From NCBI GenBank assembly GCA_029860075.1, contig JAOUBX010000016.1:1-64000 (forward strand): a DNA stretch of 64,000 nt. Direction: 5' to 3'. Below, one piece after another: positions 26,351 to 35,402 of the stretch; the first letter of the stretch is position 1, and every line of letters begins with the position of its first letter. Below the pieces are notes generated by a model. It saw nothing but the letters and a program-made list of their open reading frames with translations. It had not been told where the DNA came from and ran no database searches. Source of the stretch: Deltaproteobacteria bacterium (GTDB lineage Bacteria > Desulfobacterota > JADFVX01). The position numbers and the translations under genes are program-made.

Positions 26351-26457
26351 AGTAAAAAAACCTTTCTCGAGTAATATATTCGGCAGATAGTCAAACCGGC
26401 TAGAATAGAGTTTGAAACGGAAAATTATATGTTATAAAGGATTATTTTTCAAGAAAT

Positions 26458-27840
26458 TTAAAGAGGCGTAATCGTATTTGGAACGATATCATCAACGTTG
26501 TCAATGCAGCGGAGATCAAGCAAGAAAGTATTTTTATAAATTCTACCGATAATAGGCGGGTTGCTCATCCTGAAAATTGAGGCTATTTTGCCGGCGGAAA
26601 GTTTTTTATGCTTAATTGCAAGGGCGAGAGAAGGAATTGATTCGCCGGGTAAGGAGCCGCTGCCTGGTTCAGATAAAGTTTTAGTTATTTCAATTTTGAT
26701 ATTAGCGCTTAATTTTTTTGATAGTTTTTCTTGCGCATTGACTGCCAGAGAATTTAATTCATCAATTGAACGGGTCAGGTATCTAAGGGTTGGCACTTTT
26801 TTAAAAGGCCTTTTATCTGTGAGGTAGATTTTTAATAGGGATTCAAGCGCCGCCAATCTGATCTTATCGATCCTTAGCGCCCGTTTTAAAGGGTTTTTAT
26901 TAATCTTTTTTATTAATGATTTTTTACCTGCAATGATTCCGCACTGAGGTCCGCCCAACAGTTTATCGCCGCTGAAAGTAACAAGATGCGCACCTTCTTT
27001 AATGCTGTCTGAAAGTAGTGGTTCATTGGGGAGATCAAAGCCGGAAAGATCGAAAAGTGACCCGCTGCCGAGATCTTCAATTAAGGGCAGAGAATAAGTG
27101 GAAGAAAGATTGCCTAGTTTCTGTAGGGGAACTGATTCGGTGAAGCCTTCTATACGGTAATTGCTGGTATGAACTTTGAGTAATGCGCCTGTTTTCTTGG
27201 AAATAGCGTTTTCATAGTCACTGAGTCGGGTCCTGTTTGTTGTGCCGACTTCAAGCAATTTACAGGCGGAAGATTTAATTATATCGGGAATTCTGAAACT
27301 TCCACCGATCTCAACAAGTTCACCCCTGGATACAATAACTTCTTTTCTTTTTGAAAGTGTATTTAAAACAATTAAAACGGCGGCAGCGTTATTGTTTACA
27401 ACGGTAGCCGCTTCTGCGCCGGTGAGACGGCAGATCAGATTTTCAATATGATCGTCGCGCTCACCTCTATGCCCGCTCTGTATATCGTATTCGAGATTTA
27501 CAGGCTCGGAAGCACAAAGCCGAATGTGTTCTATAGCCTCTTCAGGGAGGAGCGATCTGCCAAGATTGGTGTGGATAACGGTGCCGGTGGCGTTTATTAC
27601 TTTTTTTAGAGAGGGACCTATTGAATCAGTAATTATGGTATTAACCTCATCAAGAATACATTGAGAAGAGAGACTGATTTTTTTACCGGACAGAATATCT
27701 TTGCGGCAGCGCTCTAAAGTCAATCGAATTGTTTCCGTCAGCCACTGTCGTGAATATTTATGAATAAGTTCTTTAAAGAGTGGATCAACAAGGAGACTTT
27801 CAACAGAGGGTACTTTTCTCAGTTCTAAATTATTGTTCAT
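26458..27840 (-). CDS. selA: L-seryl-tRNA(Sec) selenium transferase
   Basis: The protein has 460 residues. Family motifs are ATGTVIHTNLGRSLLPEEA, NLEYDIQSGHRGERDDHIE, AAAVLIVLNTLS and the PLP-lysine segment FSGDKLLGGPQCGIIAG. SelA converts Ser-tRNA(Sec) to selenocysteinyl-tRNA(Sec) using selenophosphate, so the organism likely decodes UGA as selenocysteine. selB, selC and selD are not in the window, although selB commonly follows selA. The C-terminal region (EPGSGSLPGESIPS) is intact. Confidence 0.95.
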   Translation of the reverse strand: MNNNLELRKVPSVESLLVDPLFKELIHKYSRQWLTETIRLTLERCRKDILSGKKISLSSQCILDEVNTIITDSIGPSLKKVINATGTVIHTNLGRSLLPEEAIEHIRLCASEPVNLEYDIQSGHRGERDDHIENLICRLTGAEAATVVNNNAAAVLIVLNTLSKRKEVIVSRGELVEIGGSFRIPDIIKSSACKLLEVGTTNRTRLSDYENAISKKTGALLKVHTSNYRIEGFTESVPLQKLGNLSSTYSLPLIEDLGSGSLFDLSGFDLPNEPLLSDSIKEGAHLVTFSGDKLLGGPQCGIIAGKKSLIKKINKNPLKRALRIDKIRLAALESLLKIYLTDKRPFKKVPTLRYLTRSIDELNSLAVNAQEKLSKKLSANIKIEITKTLSEPGSGSLPGESIPSLALAIKHKKLSAGKIASIFRMSNPPIIGRIYKNTFLLDLRCIDNVDDIVPNTITPL

Positions 27841-27863
27841 TTAAAATTGCTGTTTTAGGGATG

Positions 27864-28139
27864 TTATTTGAGTTTTTTCTTTTCACCTATTATCCATCCA
27901 ATGAGCATGCCGAGCAGTGTTCCGGCGATAAGGTGAACAATCGGCATAAAAGTGAAGTAGTCCGTTATGACACCGATATAGAAATATATATAGTCGAAAA
28001 CAAGACCGACAATAAGCCCTGTTACGGCGCCTGTTACGATATATTTTGATGATCCTCTTTGGGAGGGATTTTTTTCATACTCACTCTTAAGCTCAATGGA
28101 CTCACCGCAGTGAGGACATTTTATTTCTTTTAAAGACAT
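27864..28139 (-). CDS. Small zinc-ribbon membrane protein
   Basis: This 91-residue protein has a CPHCGE knuckle at its start and two hydrophobic segments (about 33-53 and 63-84) with glycine-rich faces, ending in a basic tail. Only one CxxC pair is present, so metal binding would need dimerisation. It lies between lon (21 bases upstream) and selA (23 bases downstream) and is probably cotranscribed with them. No specific family is recognised. The function is unknown. Confidence 0.7.
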   Translation of the reverse strand: MSLKEIKCPHCGESIELKSEYEKNPSQRGSSKYIVTGAVTGLIVGLVFDYIYFYIGVITDYFTFMPIVHLIAGTLLGMLIGWIIGEKKKLK

Positions 28140-28160
28140 AAATCACTCCAATTTATTCGT

Positions 28161-30491
28161 TTATTTTTTCTTTAATGCATGGTTGATAACTTCATCGATG
28201 TTATCAATGAAAATAAATTTCATTTCATTAACAACATCCTCGGGGAGGTCATCAAGGTCTATTTTGTTCTTTTCAGGAAGAATGACAGTGCTTACACCTG
28301 CTCTTCTTGCGGCAAGTACCTTTTCCTTAACGCCGCCAATAGGTCTTACTTTTCCGCTTAAGACGATTTCTCCGGTCATAGCGACATCTCTCCGGGCAGG
28401 TCTTTCCGTAAGAAGAGAGACGATAGCCGTTGCAATAGTAATACCTGCGGAAGGGCCGTCTTTCGGTATAGCGCCGAGAGGAACATGAACATGAATGTCG
28501 AAATTATCATAGAAATTTTCATCTATTTTAAATTCTTTAGCATGACTTCTCACATAACTAAGCGCTGCCTGTGCTGATTCACGCATGACTTCGCCGAGAG
28601 AACCGGTGAGAATCAGTTCCTTTTTACCTTTCATTTTAAGGGCTTCGACAAAGATAATATCACCCCCTGTTACCGTCCAGGCAAGACCTGTAGCGACGCC
28701 AATTTTGTCTTTTTCTTCGGCAACTTCTCTGTAAAACTTTCTCGGGCCGAGAAGATCGGAAACGTCGTCGGCTTTAATCTTTTTTCTTTCTTTTTTATTC
28801 TGGGTAATCTCTCTTGCAACTTTACGACAGACAGAAGCAATCTCCCTTTCCAGGTTTCGAAGTCCGGCCTCTCTCGTATATTCCTTGATGATCTTTACAA
28901 TTCCTTCTTCAGTAAACTTGAGTTCGTAGTCTTCAAGGCCGTTTTCAATGGTCTGTTTCGGTATCAGATATTGAAAGGCAATTTTCTCTTTTTCTTCTTC
29001 CGTATATCCCGACAGGGTAATTACTTCCATCCTGTCTTTAAGCGCCGGTGGAATGGGGTCGATAATATTGGCCGTCGTTATAAACATGACACTTGTCAGA
29101 TCAAAAGGAAGATCGAGATAATGGTCGGTAAATGAAAAGTTCTGCTCGGGATCGAGAACTTCAAGAAGCGCCGATGCGGGATCGCCTCTGAAATCCTGGC
29201 CCAGTTTATCTACCTCATCAAGCATAAAGACAGGATTATTATAGCCGCACCTGCGTATTTCCTGGATAATCCGGCCGGGCAGGGCACCCACATAGGTGCG
29301 CCGGTGGCCTCTTATTTCAGCTTCATCACGCATACCGCCCAGGGAAATTCGGATAAACTTTCTACCGAGAGACCGGGCAATCGATTTACCCAGGGACGTT
29401 TTACCCGTGCCGGGAGGGCCGATGAAACAGAGAATGGGCCCTTTCATCTTGGTTTTGAGTTTTCGAACGGCCAGATATTCAAGAATGCGTTCTTTTATTT
29501 TTTTAAGATCATAGTGGTCTTCATTGAGTATTTCTTCGGCGCGATTAATATCCAGATTATTTTCTGTGGCTTTATTCCAGGGGATATATATGAGGTAATC
29601 GAGATAGGTTCTTGACACCGTATATTCAGCTGAGGCGGGATTCATCTTCTCAAGTCTGTCCAGTTCTTTTGTTGCTGTCTCTAAAACTTCCTTTGGCATG
29701 CCGGCTTCTGCTATTTTTTCGCGAAGTTCATTAATATCAGCTGTATGCGGGTCCTCTTCTCCAAGCTCCTTTTGAATGGCTTTCATTTGCTGTTTCAAAA
29801 AATACTCCCGTTGATTTTTACCCATCTCCTTGGTAACGTCTTGTTGGAGTTTGGTCTTGACTTGCAGGCTTTTAACATCTTCATTTAAGAGTACGAAAGC
29901 TTTTTTGAGTCTTTCAAGGGGATCAATGGTTTCAAGGATCTGCTGAGATTCTTCTACGGACAAAGGAAGGTAGACGGCAATTAGATCGGCGAGCCTCGCC
30001 GGATTATCGATTTTTTCAATCATGCTGAGAACATCTTCAGGAAGAGGACGGCCAAGGGTAAGGGCCAGTTTGAACATTGCATTGACGCTTTGAACAAGCG
30101 CATCGATGACAAGGCTCCTTTCCTGGAACTCATTTATTATTTCGATATTTGCTTTGAGGATGGGAGATTCCTCGATGCTTTCCTTGATCTTGATGCGGGC
30201 AAGACCTTCGACGAGAATTTTGATGCCACCCTCGGGCAGATTAATGAGCTGTCTTATATTGGCGGCTGTACCGATTTGATAGATGTCGTTAATGGTGGGG
30301 TTTTCTTTTGTCGTTTCTTTTTGAGCTGAGAGTCCGATGAGGTGATTTCCCATCATGGACTCATTAATGGCATTGATTGCCTCCGGTCTTGTAAAGAAAA
30401 GGGGAACAACCATGAATGGAAAAATAACCGTATCCCGCAGAGGAACAAGAATTAATTTATCAGGAATTTGAGGTTCTTTATTTTCATTCAC
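28161..30491 (-). CDS. lon: ATP-dependent protease Lon
   Basis: This complete Lon has 776 residues. The N-terminal substrate-binding domain starts ILVPLRDTVIFPFMVVPLFF. The AAA+ module has Walker A GPPGTGKTS and Walker B PVFMLDEVDK. The C-terminal serine protease domain has catalytic Ser681 in KDGPSAGIT and the partner Lys in GKVRPIGGVKEK. It degrades misfolded and regulatory proteins in the cytosol. It lies downstream of rsmG with a parS site in the 108-base gap. No heat-shock promoter could be identified by eye. Confidence 0.97.
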   Translation of the reverse strand: MNENKEPQIPDKLILVPLRDTVIFPFMVVPLFFTRPEAINAINESMMGNHLIGLSAQKETTKENPTINDIYQIGTAANIRQLINLPEGGIKILVEGLARIKIKESIEESPILKANIEIINEFQERSLVIDALVQSVNAMFKLALTLGRPLPEDVLSMIEKIDNPARLADLIAVYLPLSVEESQQILETIDPLERLKKAFVLLNEDVKSLQVKTKLQQDVTKEMGKNQREYFLKQQMKAIQKELGEEDPHTADINELREKIAEAGMPKEVLETATKELDRLEKMNPASAEYTVSRTYLDYLIYIPWNKATENNLDINRAEEILNEDHYDLKKIKERILEYLAVRKLKTKMKGPILCFIGPPGTGKTSLGKSIARSLGRKFIRISLGGMRDEAEIRGHRRTYVGALPGRIIQEIRRCGYNNPVFMLDEVDKLGQDFRGDPASALLEVLDPEQNFSFTDHYLDLPFDLTSVMFITTANIIDPIPPALKDRMEVITLSGYTEEEKEKIAFQYLIPKQTIENGLEDYELKFTEEGIVKIIKEYTREAGLRNLEREIASVCRKVAREITQNKKERKKIKADDVSDLLGPRKFYREVAEEKDKIGVATGLAWTVTGGDIIFVEALKMKGKKELILTGSLGEVMRESAQAALSYVRSHAKEFKIDENFYDNFDIHVHVPLGAIPKDGPSAGITIATAIVSLLTERPARRDVAMTGEIVLSGKVRPIGGVKEKVLAARRAGVSTVILPEKNKIDLDDLPEDVVNEMKFIFIDNIDEVINHALKKK

Positions 30492-30582
30492 AAAAAGGTC
30501 TCCCTCATACTTTTACTAATTATTATTCTAGTGAGAAGATTGCAAAGAGTCAAATATTATAAGCGCCGTGAAAAATAATGGA

Positions 30583-30600
30583 ATGTTCCACGTGGAACAT
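30583..30600. promoter_or_regulatory. parS centromere site 1
   Basis: TGTTCCACGTGGAACA (30584-30599) is a perfect 16-bp palindrome and a canonical bacterial parS sequence bound by ParB. With one extra pair it abuts the rsmG stop codon. Its position between lon and rsmG matches the origin-proximal placement of parS in other bacteria. Confidence 0.93.
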
Positions 30601-31241
30601 TAGATTTTTTTATAAATAAAGAGTTTTCTCTTTATTTTGTTAAAAGGCAACAGGTAAGAGAATTCTTCAACCCTTTCAAAGCCGGCGGGTTGGGTGGGGT
30701 CCGTGAGGGGTGTTTTAAGACAGATAAGATAAGCGCCGCTTTTCAGAAAGGGATGTGCCCAGGAGGAAAGCTCATCAATATGGGTAACGGCTTTCGATGT
30801 GGCCCAGTCAAAAGATAAAGGTATAAGGGGGGATGACGCTCCTGAACCGAAGCGCATACATAGGGCGCCGGCGGAATGAAGATCCAGCTTGCGGAGAATA
30901 TTTCGAATAAAGAAAATCTTCTTTTCGATGGAATCAGTAAGCGTTACATGAAGTGAAGGATCTCCAATTTGAATAGGCAGGCCGGGAAAACCGCCACCTG
31001 AACCGATATCCAGCAGGCGATCATTTACATGTTTTTTTTTATTTATAAAAAGCAGGGGCGCCAGGGAATCAATGAACAATTCTTCAATAAGTCTTTTTTC
31101 ATCATTGAGGAGGGACGTAATGTTGATTTTATCTCCCCATTTTTTCATTTCTTCGAATAATAAGTGAAAATAACTGAGTTGGTTGTTGGAAAGAGAAAGA
31201 CCAATTTCCAGGGCGCCCTTATGTAAAAGATCTTTATTCAT
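30600..31241 (-). CDS. rsmG: 16S rRNA (guanine-527-N7)-methyltransferase
   Basis: This 213-residue methyltransferase has the SAM motif LDIGSGGGFPGLP and the RsmG-typical INITSLLNDEKRLIEELFIDSL ahead of it. It methylates G527 of 16S rRNA. It follows mnmG by 13 bases, the usual gidA-gidB pairing near bacterial origins. parA and parB, which often come next, are absent here. A parS site touches its stop codon instead. Confidence 0.94.
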   Translation of the reverse strand: MNKDLLHKGALEIGLSLSNNQLSYFHLLFEEMKKWGDKINITSLLNDEKRLIEELFIDSLAPLLFINKKKHVNDRLLDIGSGGGFPGLPIQIGDPSLHVTLTDSIEKKIFFIRNILRKLDLHSAGALCMRFGSGASSPLIPLSFDWATSKAVTHIDELSSWAHPFLKSGAYLICLKTPLTDPTQPAGFERVEEFSYLLPFNKIKRKLFIYKKI

Positions 31242-31254
31242 GGTGAAAATTAGT

Positions 31255-33129
31255 TTAGAAATGGCCTGTTTTTTTAAGGTATACCATGAGCATCGAGATC
31301 GAGGCAGGGGTGATGCCCGATATCCTGGAAGCCTGCCCCAGTGAGCGGGGCCTTAATTGGGATAGTTTTTCAGACACTTCGATTGAGAGGCCGGGAATTT
31401 TTTTATAATCGAGCTGATCGGGCAGGGTCTGGTTTTCATGCTTTTTAAAACGGGCAAGCTCGTCGAGTTGTCGCTTTATGTACCCGTCGTATTTGGCATG
31501 AATCTCTATCTGCTCGATAACATCGCCCGGCAAGTGTTCAATTTCCTCCAGTTTAAAATCAAGCAAATCGGTATAGTTTATTTCCGGCCTGCGGAGGAGG
31601 TCAAAAAGGGAGACAGAATCTTTCAGCGGCCGACAGCCAATTGCAATTAGCTTTTTTTCCCCTTTCTGGCCGGGCTTGATGCTGAGTTTTTTAACCTTTT
31701 CCAGGTTCCTCTCTATGTTTTCCTTTTTTTCGGTAAATATTCTGTAGCGCTCGTCGGACACAAGGCCTATGGTTCTTCCCCTGTCCGTCAGTCTCATGTC
31801 GGCGTTATCTTCTCTGAGCAAAAGTCGGTATTCTGCGCGTGACGTAAACATGCGGTACGGTTCACTTGTTCCCTTTGTAACGAGATCGTCAATGAGTACG
31901 CCTATGTAAGCTTCCGACCGGTCGATGAGGAAGGGATCTTTCTCCTGAACCTTAAGAGCGGCGTTGATACCGGCAACAAGACCCTGCGCAGCCGCTTCTT
32001 CATAGCCCGAGGTGCCGTTAATTTGTCCCGCAAGAAAGAGGCTGTTTATTTTCTTGAGTTCCAGTGATGATGAAAGCTCGGTAGGATCAACATAGTCATA
32101 TTCAATGGCATAGCCCGGCCGCATTATCTCCACCTTCTCAAGACCCGGTATGGATCTTAACATATTGAGTTGAACATCTTCAGGCAAGGAGGTTGATAAG
32201 CCGTTAGGGTAAATTTCGGTTGTTTCATACCCTTCCGGTTCGAGAAATACCTGATGCCTCTCTTTATCGGCAAAACGCATTATCTTGTCTTCAATGGAAG
32301 GGCAATACCTGGGACCGATACCTTCGATGACACCTCCGTATAATGGAGAACGGTCAAGGTTGTCTGTGATGATTGCGTGCGTTGTTTTATTTGTGTAGGT
32401 AATGTAACAGGGCATCTGTTTCCGTGTAATTTTCTCTGTAAGAAAAGAAAAAGGAAGAGGGTCACTGTCGCCGTGCTGTGCTTCGAGAGATGAAAAGTCG
32501 ATAGTTTTTGCGTCCAGTCTCGGATTGGTACCCGTTTTCATTCGGCCCATTTTGAGATCAAGTTCTTTCAGGTCGTCAGATAGCGCTGCTGATGCCGGGT
32601 CACCTGCCCTTCCGGCAGGAAAATTGGTCATGCCGATATGGATGAGGCCTTTCAAAAAAGTGCCCGTCGTAATAACAACCGCTTTAGAGCGATATTGAAC
32701 GCCCTGTCTTGTAACGACCCCGGCAACAGAGCCTTTGTCAATGATAAGATTATCAACCATACCCATTTTTATATCCATATTGGGAGTGATCTCCATGACC
32801 TTTTTCATTCGAAGGCGATAGAGTTGTCTGTCGGCCTGGGCACGGGAAGATCTGACGGCAGGCCCTTTCCTGGTATTAAGACGACGGAATTGAATTCCTG
32901 TAGCATCGATATTGACAGCCATCTCTCCGCCCAGGGCGTCGATCTCTTTGACGAGGTGTCCTTTTGCCAGGCCACCAATGGCAGGGTTGCAGGACATGAG
33001 ACCGATAGTATCGAGATTGATAGTGAGTACAAGCGTGGAACAACCCATTCTTGCGGCGGCAAGGGCAGCTTCACAACCGGCATGCCCGGCGCCGATCACA
33101 ATAAGGTCGTATTTTTTTTTGTATTCCAT
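31255..33129 (-). CDS. mnmG: tRNA uridine-34 5-carboxymethylaminomethyl modification enzyme
   Basis: This complete flavoprotein has 624 residues. It has the FAD-binding [19 protein letters not shown], the [21 protein letters not shown] block, [20 protein letters not shown], and the C-terminal YDGYIKRQ and [20 protein letters not shown]. With MnmE it modifies U34 of several tRNAs. mnmE lies just upstream on the same strand with a parS site between them, and rsmG directly follows. Confidence 0.97.
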   Translation of the reverse strand: MEYKKKYDLIVIGAGHAGCEAALAAARMGCSTLVLTINLDTIGLMSCNPAIGGLAKGHLVKEIDALGGEMAVNIDATGIQFRRLNTRKGPAVRSSRAQADRQLYRLRMKKVMEITPNMDIKMGMVDNLIIDKGSVAGVVTRQGVQYRSKAVVITTGTFLKGLIHIGMTNFPAGRAGDPASAALSDDLKELDLKMGRMKTGTNPRLDAKTIDFSSLEAQHGDSDPLPFSFLTEKITRKQMPCYITYTNKTTHAIITDNLDRSPLYGGVIEGIGPRYCPSIEDKIMRFADKERHQVFLEPEGYETTEIYPNGLSTSLPEDVQLNMLRSIPGLEKVEIMRPGYAIEYDYVDPTELSSSLELKKINSLFLAGQINGTSGYEEAAAQGLVAGINAALKVQEKDPFLIDRSEAYIGVLIDDLVTKGTSEPYRMFTSRAEYRLLLREDNADMRLTDRGRTIGLVSDERYRIFTEKKENIERNLEKVKKLSIKPGQKGEKKLIAIGCRPLKDSVSLFDLLRRPEINYTDLLDFKLEEIEHLPGDVIEQIEIHAKYDGYIKRQLDELARFKKHENQTLPDQLDYKKIPGLSIEVSEKLSQLRPRSLGQASRISGITPASISMLMVYLKKTGHF

Positions 33130-33145
33130 TTATTTTCCCACTGAA

Positions 33146-33165
33146 GGTGTTCCACGTGGAACACC
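33146..33165. promoter_or_regulatory. parS centromere site 2
   Basis: The same 16-bp core TGTTCCACGTGGAACA (33148-33163) is extended by two more pairs to a 20-bp perfect palindrome. It lies 17 bases upstream of the mnmG start. Two copies 2.6 kb apart indicate a ParB-loading region near the chromosome origin. Binding could also influence mnmG transcription. Confidence 0.93.
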
Positions 33166-33323
33166 AAAAAAATCAACAAATTTGACAAAAAAACAGCTTT
33201 TATATTTTCTCTCTATCCCCGTTTTGTTAAGAGATCAAGGGCTTACTATTCCTTTTAGGTGAGGTCTTGTTGCAGGGCAAATATGGCCCGATTTTAAGGT
33301 GTTGAGTTTCTTGAAAATGAAAA

Positions 33324-34709
33324 TTATTTTCCAATACAAAAGTCTGAAAAAATTTTCGTCAATATCTGTTCCGGTGTCGTATCTCCTGCCACCTCCCCTA
33401 TTTTATCAAGGGCTTCCTTAATATCAATGGAGAGTAATTCGTAAGGCGCATTCTCCGTTAAGCCCCGACGCGCACTCTTAAGTAAATGAAAAGCCTCCTC
33501 CAGCCCCACCTTATGTCTTTTTCTTGATATAACAACATCAGGTGAAATATCACTGCTGTGATGAAGGAGTGTTTCATACAAAGCATCTTTAAGCGTTTCA
33601 ATACCTTCTTCCCTGGAAATGGACAATGAAACGGCATTTATGCCGACAGCGGCAGATTTGATCTTTTCCACTTCACCGGGCGCTATAAGGTCCGATTTAT
33701 TAATAAGGAGAATTATTCTGTCATTAGTCATTTGATGAAGCGATTCTTTGTCTGATGCGTGGAGGCCCTCTTCATCGACCATATAAAGAACGATATCTGC
33801 CTGGTCAAGTTTTTCCCTGGTTCTTCTGATTCCTTCTTCTTCGATAATATCGGCAGTATCTCTTATACCGGCAGTATCGATGAGATTGACAGGGACTCCC
33901 CTAATATTAATCACCTCTTCGATGACATCGCGGGTTGTTCCGGGAACGGCGGTGACGATGGCCCTCTTTTCCTTTAGAAGCGCATTAAGCAGACTCGATT
34001 TACCCACATTGGGTCTTCCTGCGATAACGACGTGGATCCCTTCCCTGATGATTCTCCCCTCTTCATAGGTGTCGAGAAGTTTCCCTATTATATTAAGCGC
34101 TTCCTCTATTGCTTTATCGATATTCATAAAGGAAGCCTCATCAATATCTTCCTCGGGAAAGTCGATGTAGGCTTCAACAAGTGACAACGCTTCTATGAGG
34201 TAATCCCTTACACCGGCCAGAGCCTCTCTAAGGCCTCCTTTGAGTTGAACCTGTGCAACTCTTAAGCTGCGGTCTGTTTTTGCCCTGATAATGTCGATGA
34301 CGGCTTCGGCCTGGGAAAGATCGATTCTTCCGTTTAAAAAAGCCCTCCTTGTAAATTCACCGGGAGCAGCGCCACGGATACCTGACCTTAAAAGAAGCTC
34401 CATAACAGATTGAAGTACTACCGTACCGCCATGGCAGTGGATTTCTACCACATCCTCCCGGGTAAATGAATTGGGTGACTTCATGTAAGTGAGCAGGCAT
34501 TCATCGATGGTTTTTCCATCGGAAGGGCTGATTATTTCTCCCAGATAAAGCCTGTGACTCTGGTAGGACGTTTTTTCTTTTCCCGGTTTGAAAAATCTGA
34601 GCGCTGATGAGAGGGATTGGGGGCCGCTGATCCTGATGATGCCGATGCCACCTTCGCCGGCAGGCGTGGAGATGGCTGCTATGGTATCTTCCTGGTCATA
34701 GACCTTCAT
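33324..34709 (-). CDS. mnmE: tRNA modification GTPase MnmE
   Basis: The protein has 461 residues. The N-terminal folate-binding domain begins EDTIAAISTPAGEGGIGIIRISGP. The central GTPase domain has AGRPNVGKSSLLNAL and DTAGIRDT. The C-terminal end FSDFCIGK carries the conserved cysteine. It works with MnmG in wobble-uridine modification. It follows jag by nine bases as the last gene of the rpmH-rnpA-yidD-yidC-jag-mnmE run. Confidence 0.97.
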   Translation of the reverse strand: MKVYDQEDTIAAISTPAGEGGIGIIRISGPQSLSSALRFFKPGKEKTSYQSHRLYLGEIISPSDGKTIDECLLTYMKSPNSFTREDVVEIHCHGGTVVLQSVMELLLRSGIRGAAPGEFTRRAFLNGRIDLSQAEAVIDIIRAKTDRSLRVAQVQLKGGLREALAGVRDYLIEALSLVEAYIDFPEEDIDEASFMNIDKAIEEALNIIGKLLDTYEEGRIIREGIHVVIAGRPNVGKSSLLNALLKEKRAIVTAVPGTTRDVIEEVINIRGVPVNLIDTAGIRDTADIIEEEGIRRTREKLDQADIVLYMVDEEGLHASDKESLHQMTNDRIILLINKSDLIAPGEVEKIKSAAVGINAVSLSISREEGIETLKDALYETLLHHSSDISPDVVISRKRHKVGLEEAFHLLKSARRGLTENAPYELLSIDIKEALDKIGEVAGDTTPEQILTKIFSDFCIGK

Positions 34710-34718
34710 GACAAAGAA

Positions 34719-35393
34719 TCATGCTTTGGCAGGCGGAAGAACGACGACCTTTTTTTCTTCTCCGAACCCTTTGCTTTCGGTCATCAGTCCTTCTTCCTTG
34801 ACGGTCATGTGAATAATTCGTCTTTCACCGGCAGGCATAGGAGGAAAAGTATAGCTCCTGTTTTCCTTTTTTACGCTATAGATGGCCTTGCGGGCCATTC
34901 CTTCAAGCTTTGCCTTCCTGCGGGCACGATAATCGGCACAGTCAACGACGATTCTTTTGCCGCGGGTGGCGCGAAGATTGTCGGCAATCTTGTTGACCAG
35001 GTACTGATAGGCATCCAGATTTTTTCCCTTTCTTCCAATAAAAAGGGATTCTTCCGTTTCGGACAGGGAAACCATTAAAATAATTTCATCAAAGGTTTCT
35101 TTAGCATCGACCTTGCCCTTAAGAGACGTTAGAAGAAGCAGTTTTTCGAGGGCTTCTTTTGCAGCAGATGCTTCCTCACCGGCCAGACTGCCTCTATCCT
35201 GCCTTTCAGCTTCCCCTCCGGCGTCTTTGATTACCCTGATGGCAGCCTTTTTGCCCCATGAGATACCGAGCAGTCCTTTGCTTTTATCCTCAAGTACTTC
35301 TATAGTCAATGACTCTCTGTTCCGGCCGAGTGTTTTTTCTGCAAGCGCTATGGCCTCTTCGAGTGTTTTTCCTTCGAATGTTAAATCAGACAT
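34719..35393 (-). CDS. jag: Jag/KhpB-type RNA-binding protein (KH and R3H domains)
   Basis: This 224-residue protein has the three parts of the Jag family. There is a Jag-N region (EGKTLEEAIALAEKTLG, KGLLGISWGKKAAIRV), a KH domain with the GRKGKNLDAYQYLVN loop, and an R3H-like end (RARRKAKLEGMARKAI and PMPAGERRIIHMTV). The family binds RNA and in Gram-positives affects cell-wall elongation. It sits in its standard place between yidC and mnmE with gaps of about nine bases. Confidence 0.94.
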   Translation of the reverse strand: MSDLTFEGKTLEEAIALAEKTLGRNRESLTIEVLEDKSKGLLGISWGKKAAIRVIKDAGGEAERQDRGSLAGEEASAAKEALEKLLLLTSLKGKVDAKETFDEIILMVSLSETEESLFIGRKGKNLDAYQYLVNKIADNLRATRGKRIVVDCADYRARRKAKLEGMARKAIYSVKKENRSYTFPPMPAGERRIIHMTVKEEGLMTESKGFGEEKKVVVLPPAKA

Positions 35394-35402
35394 GAATGAC
35401 CT

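Noticed and set aside
33166-33323. Possible small RNA or terminator between mnmE and mnmG
   Set aside because: The gggc/gccc pairing is weak and there is no T tract in the right place.
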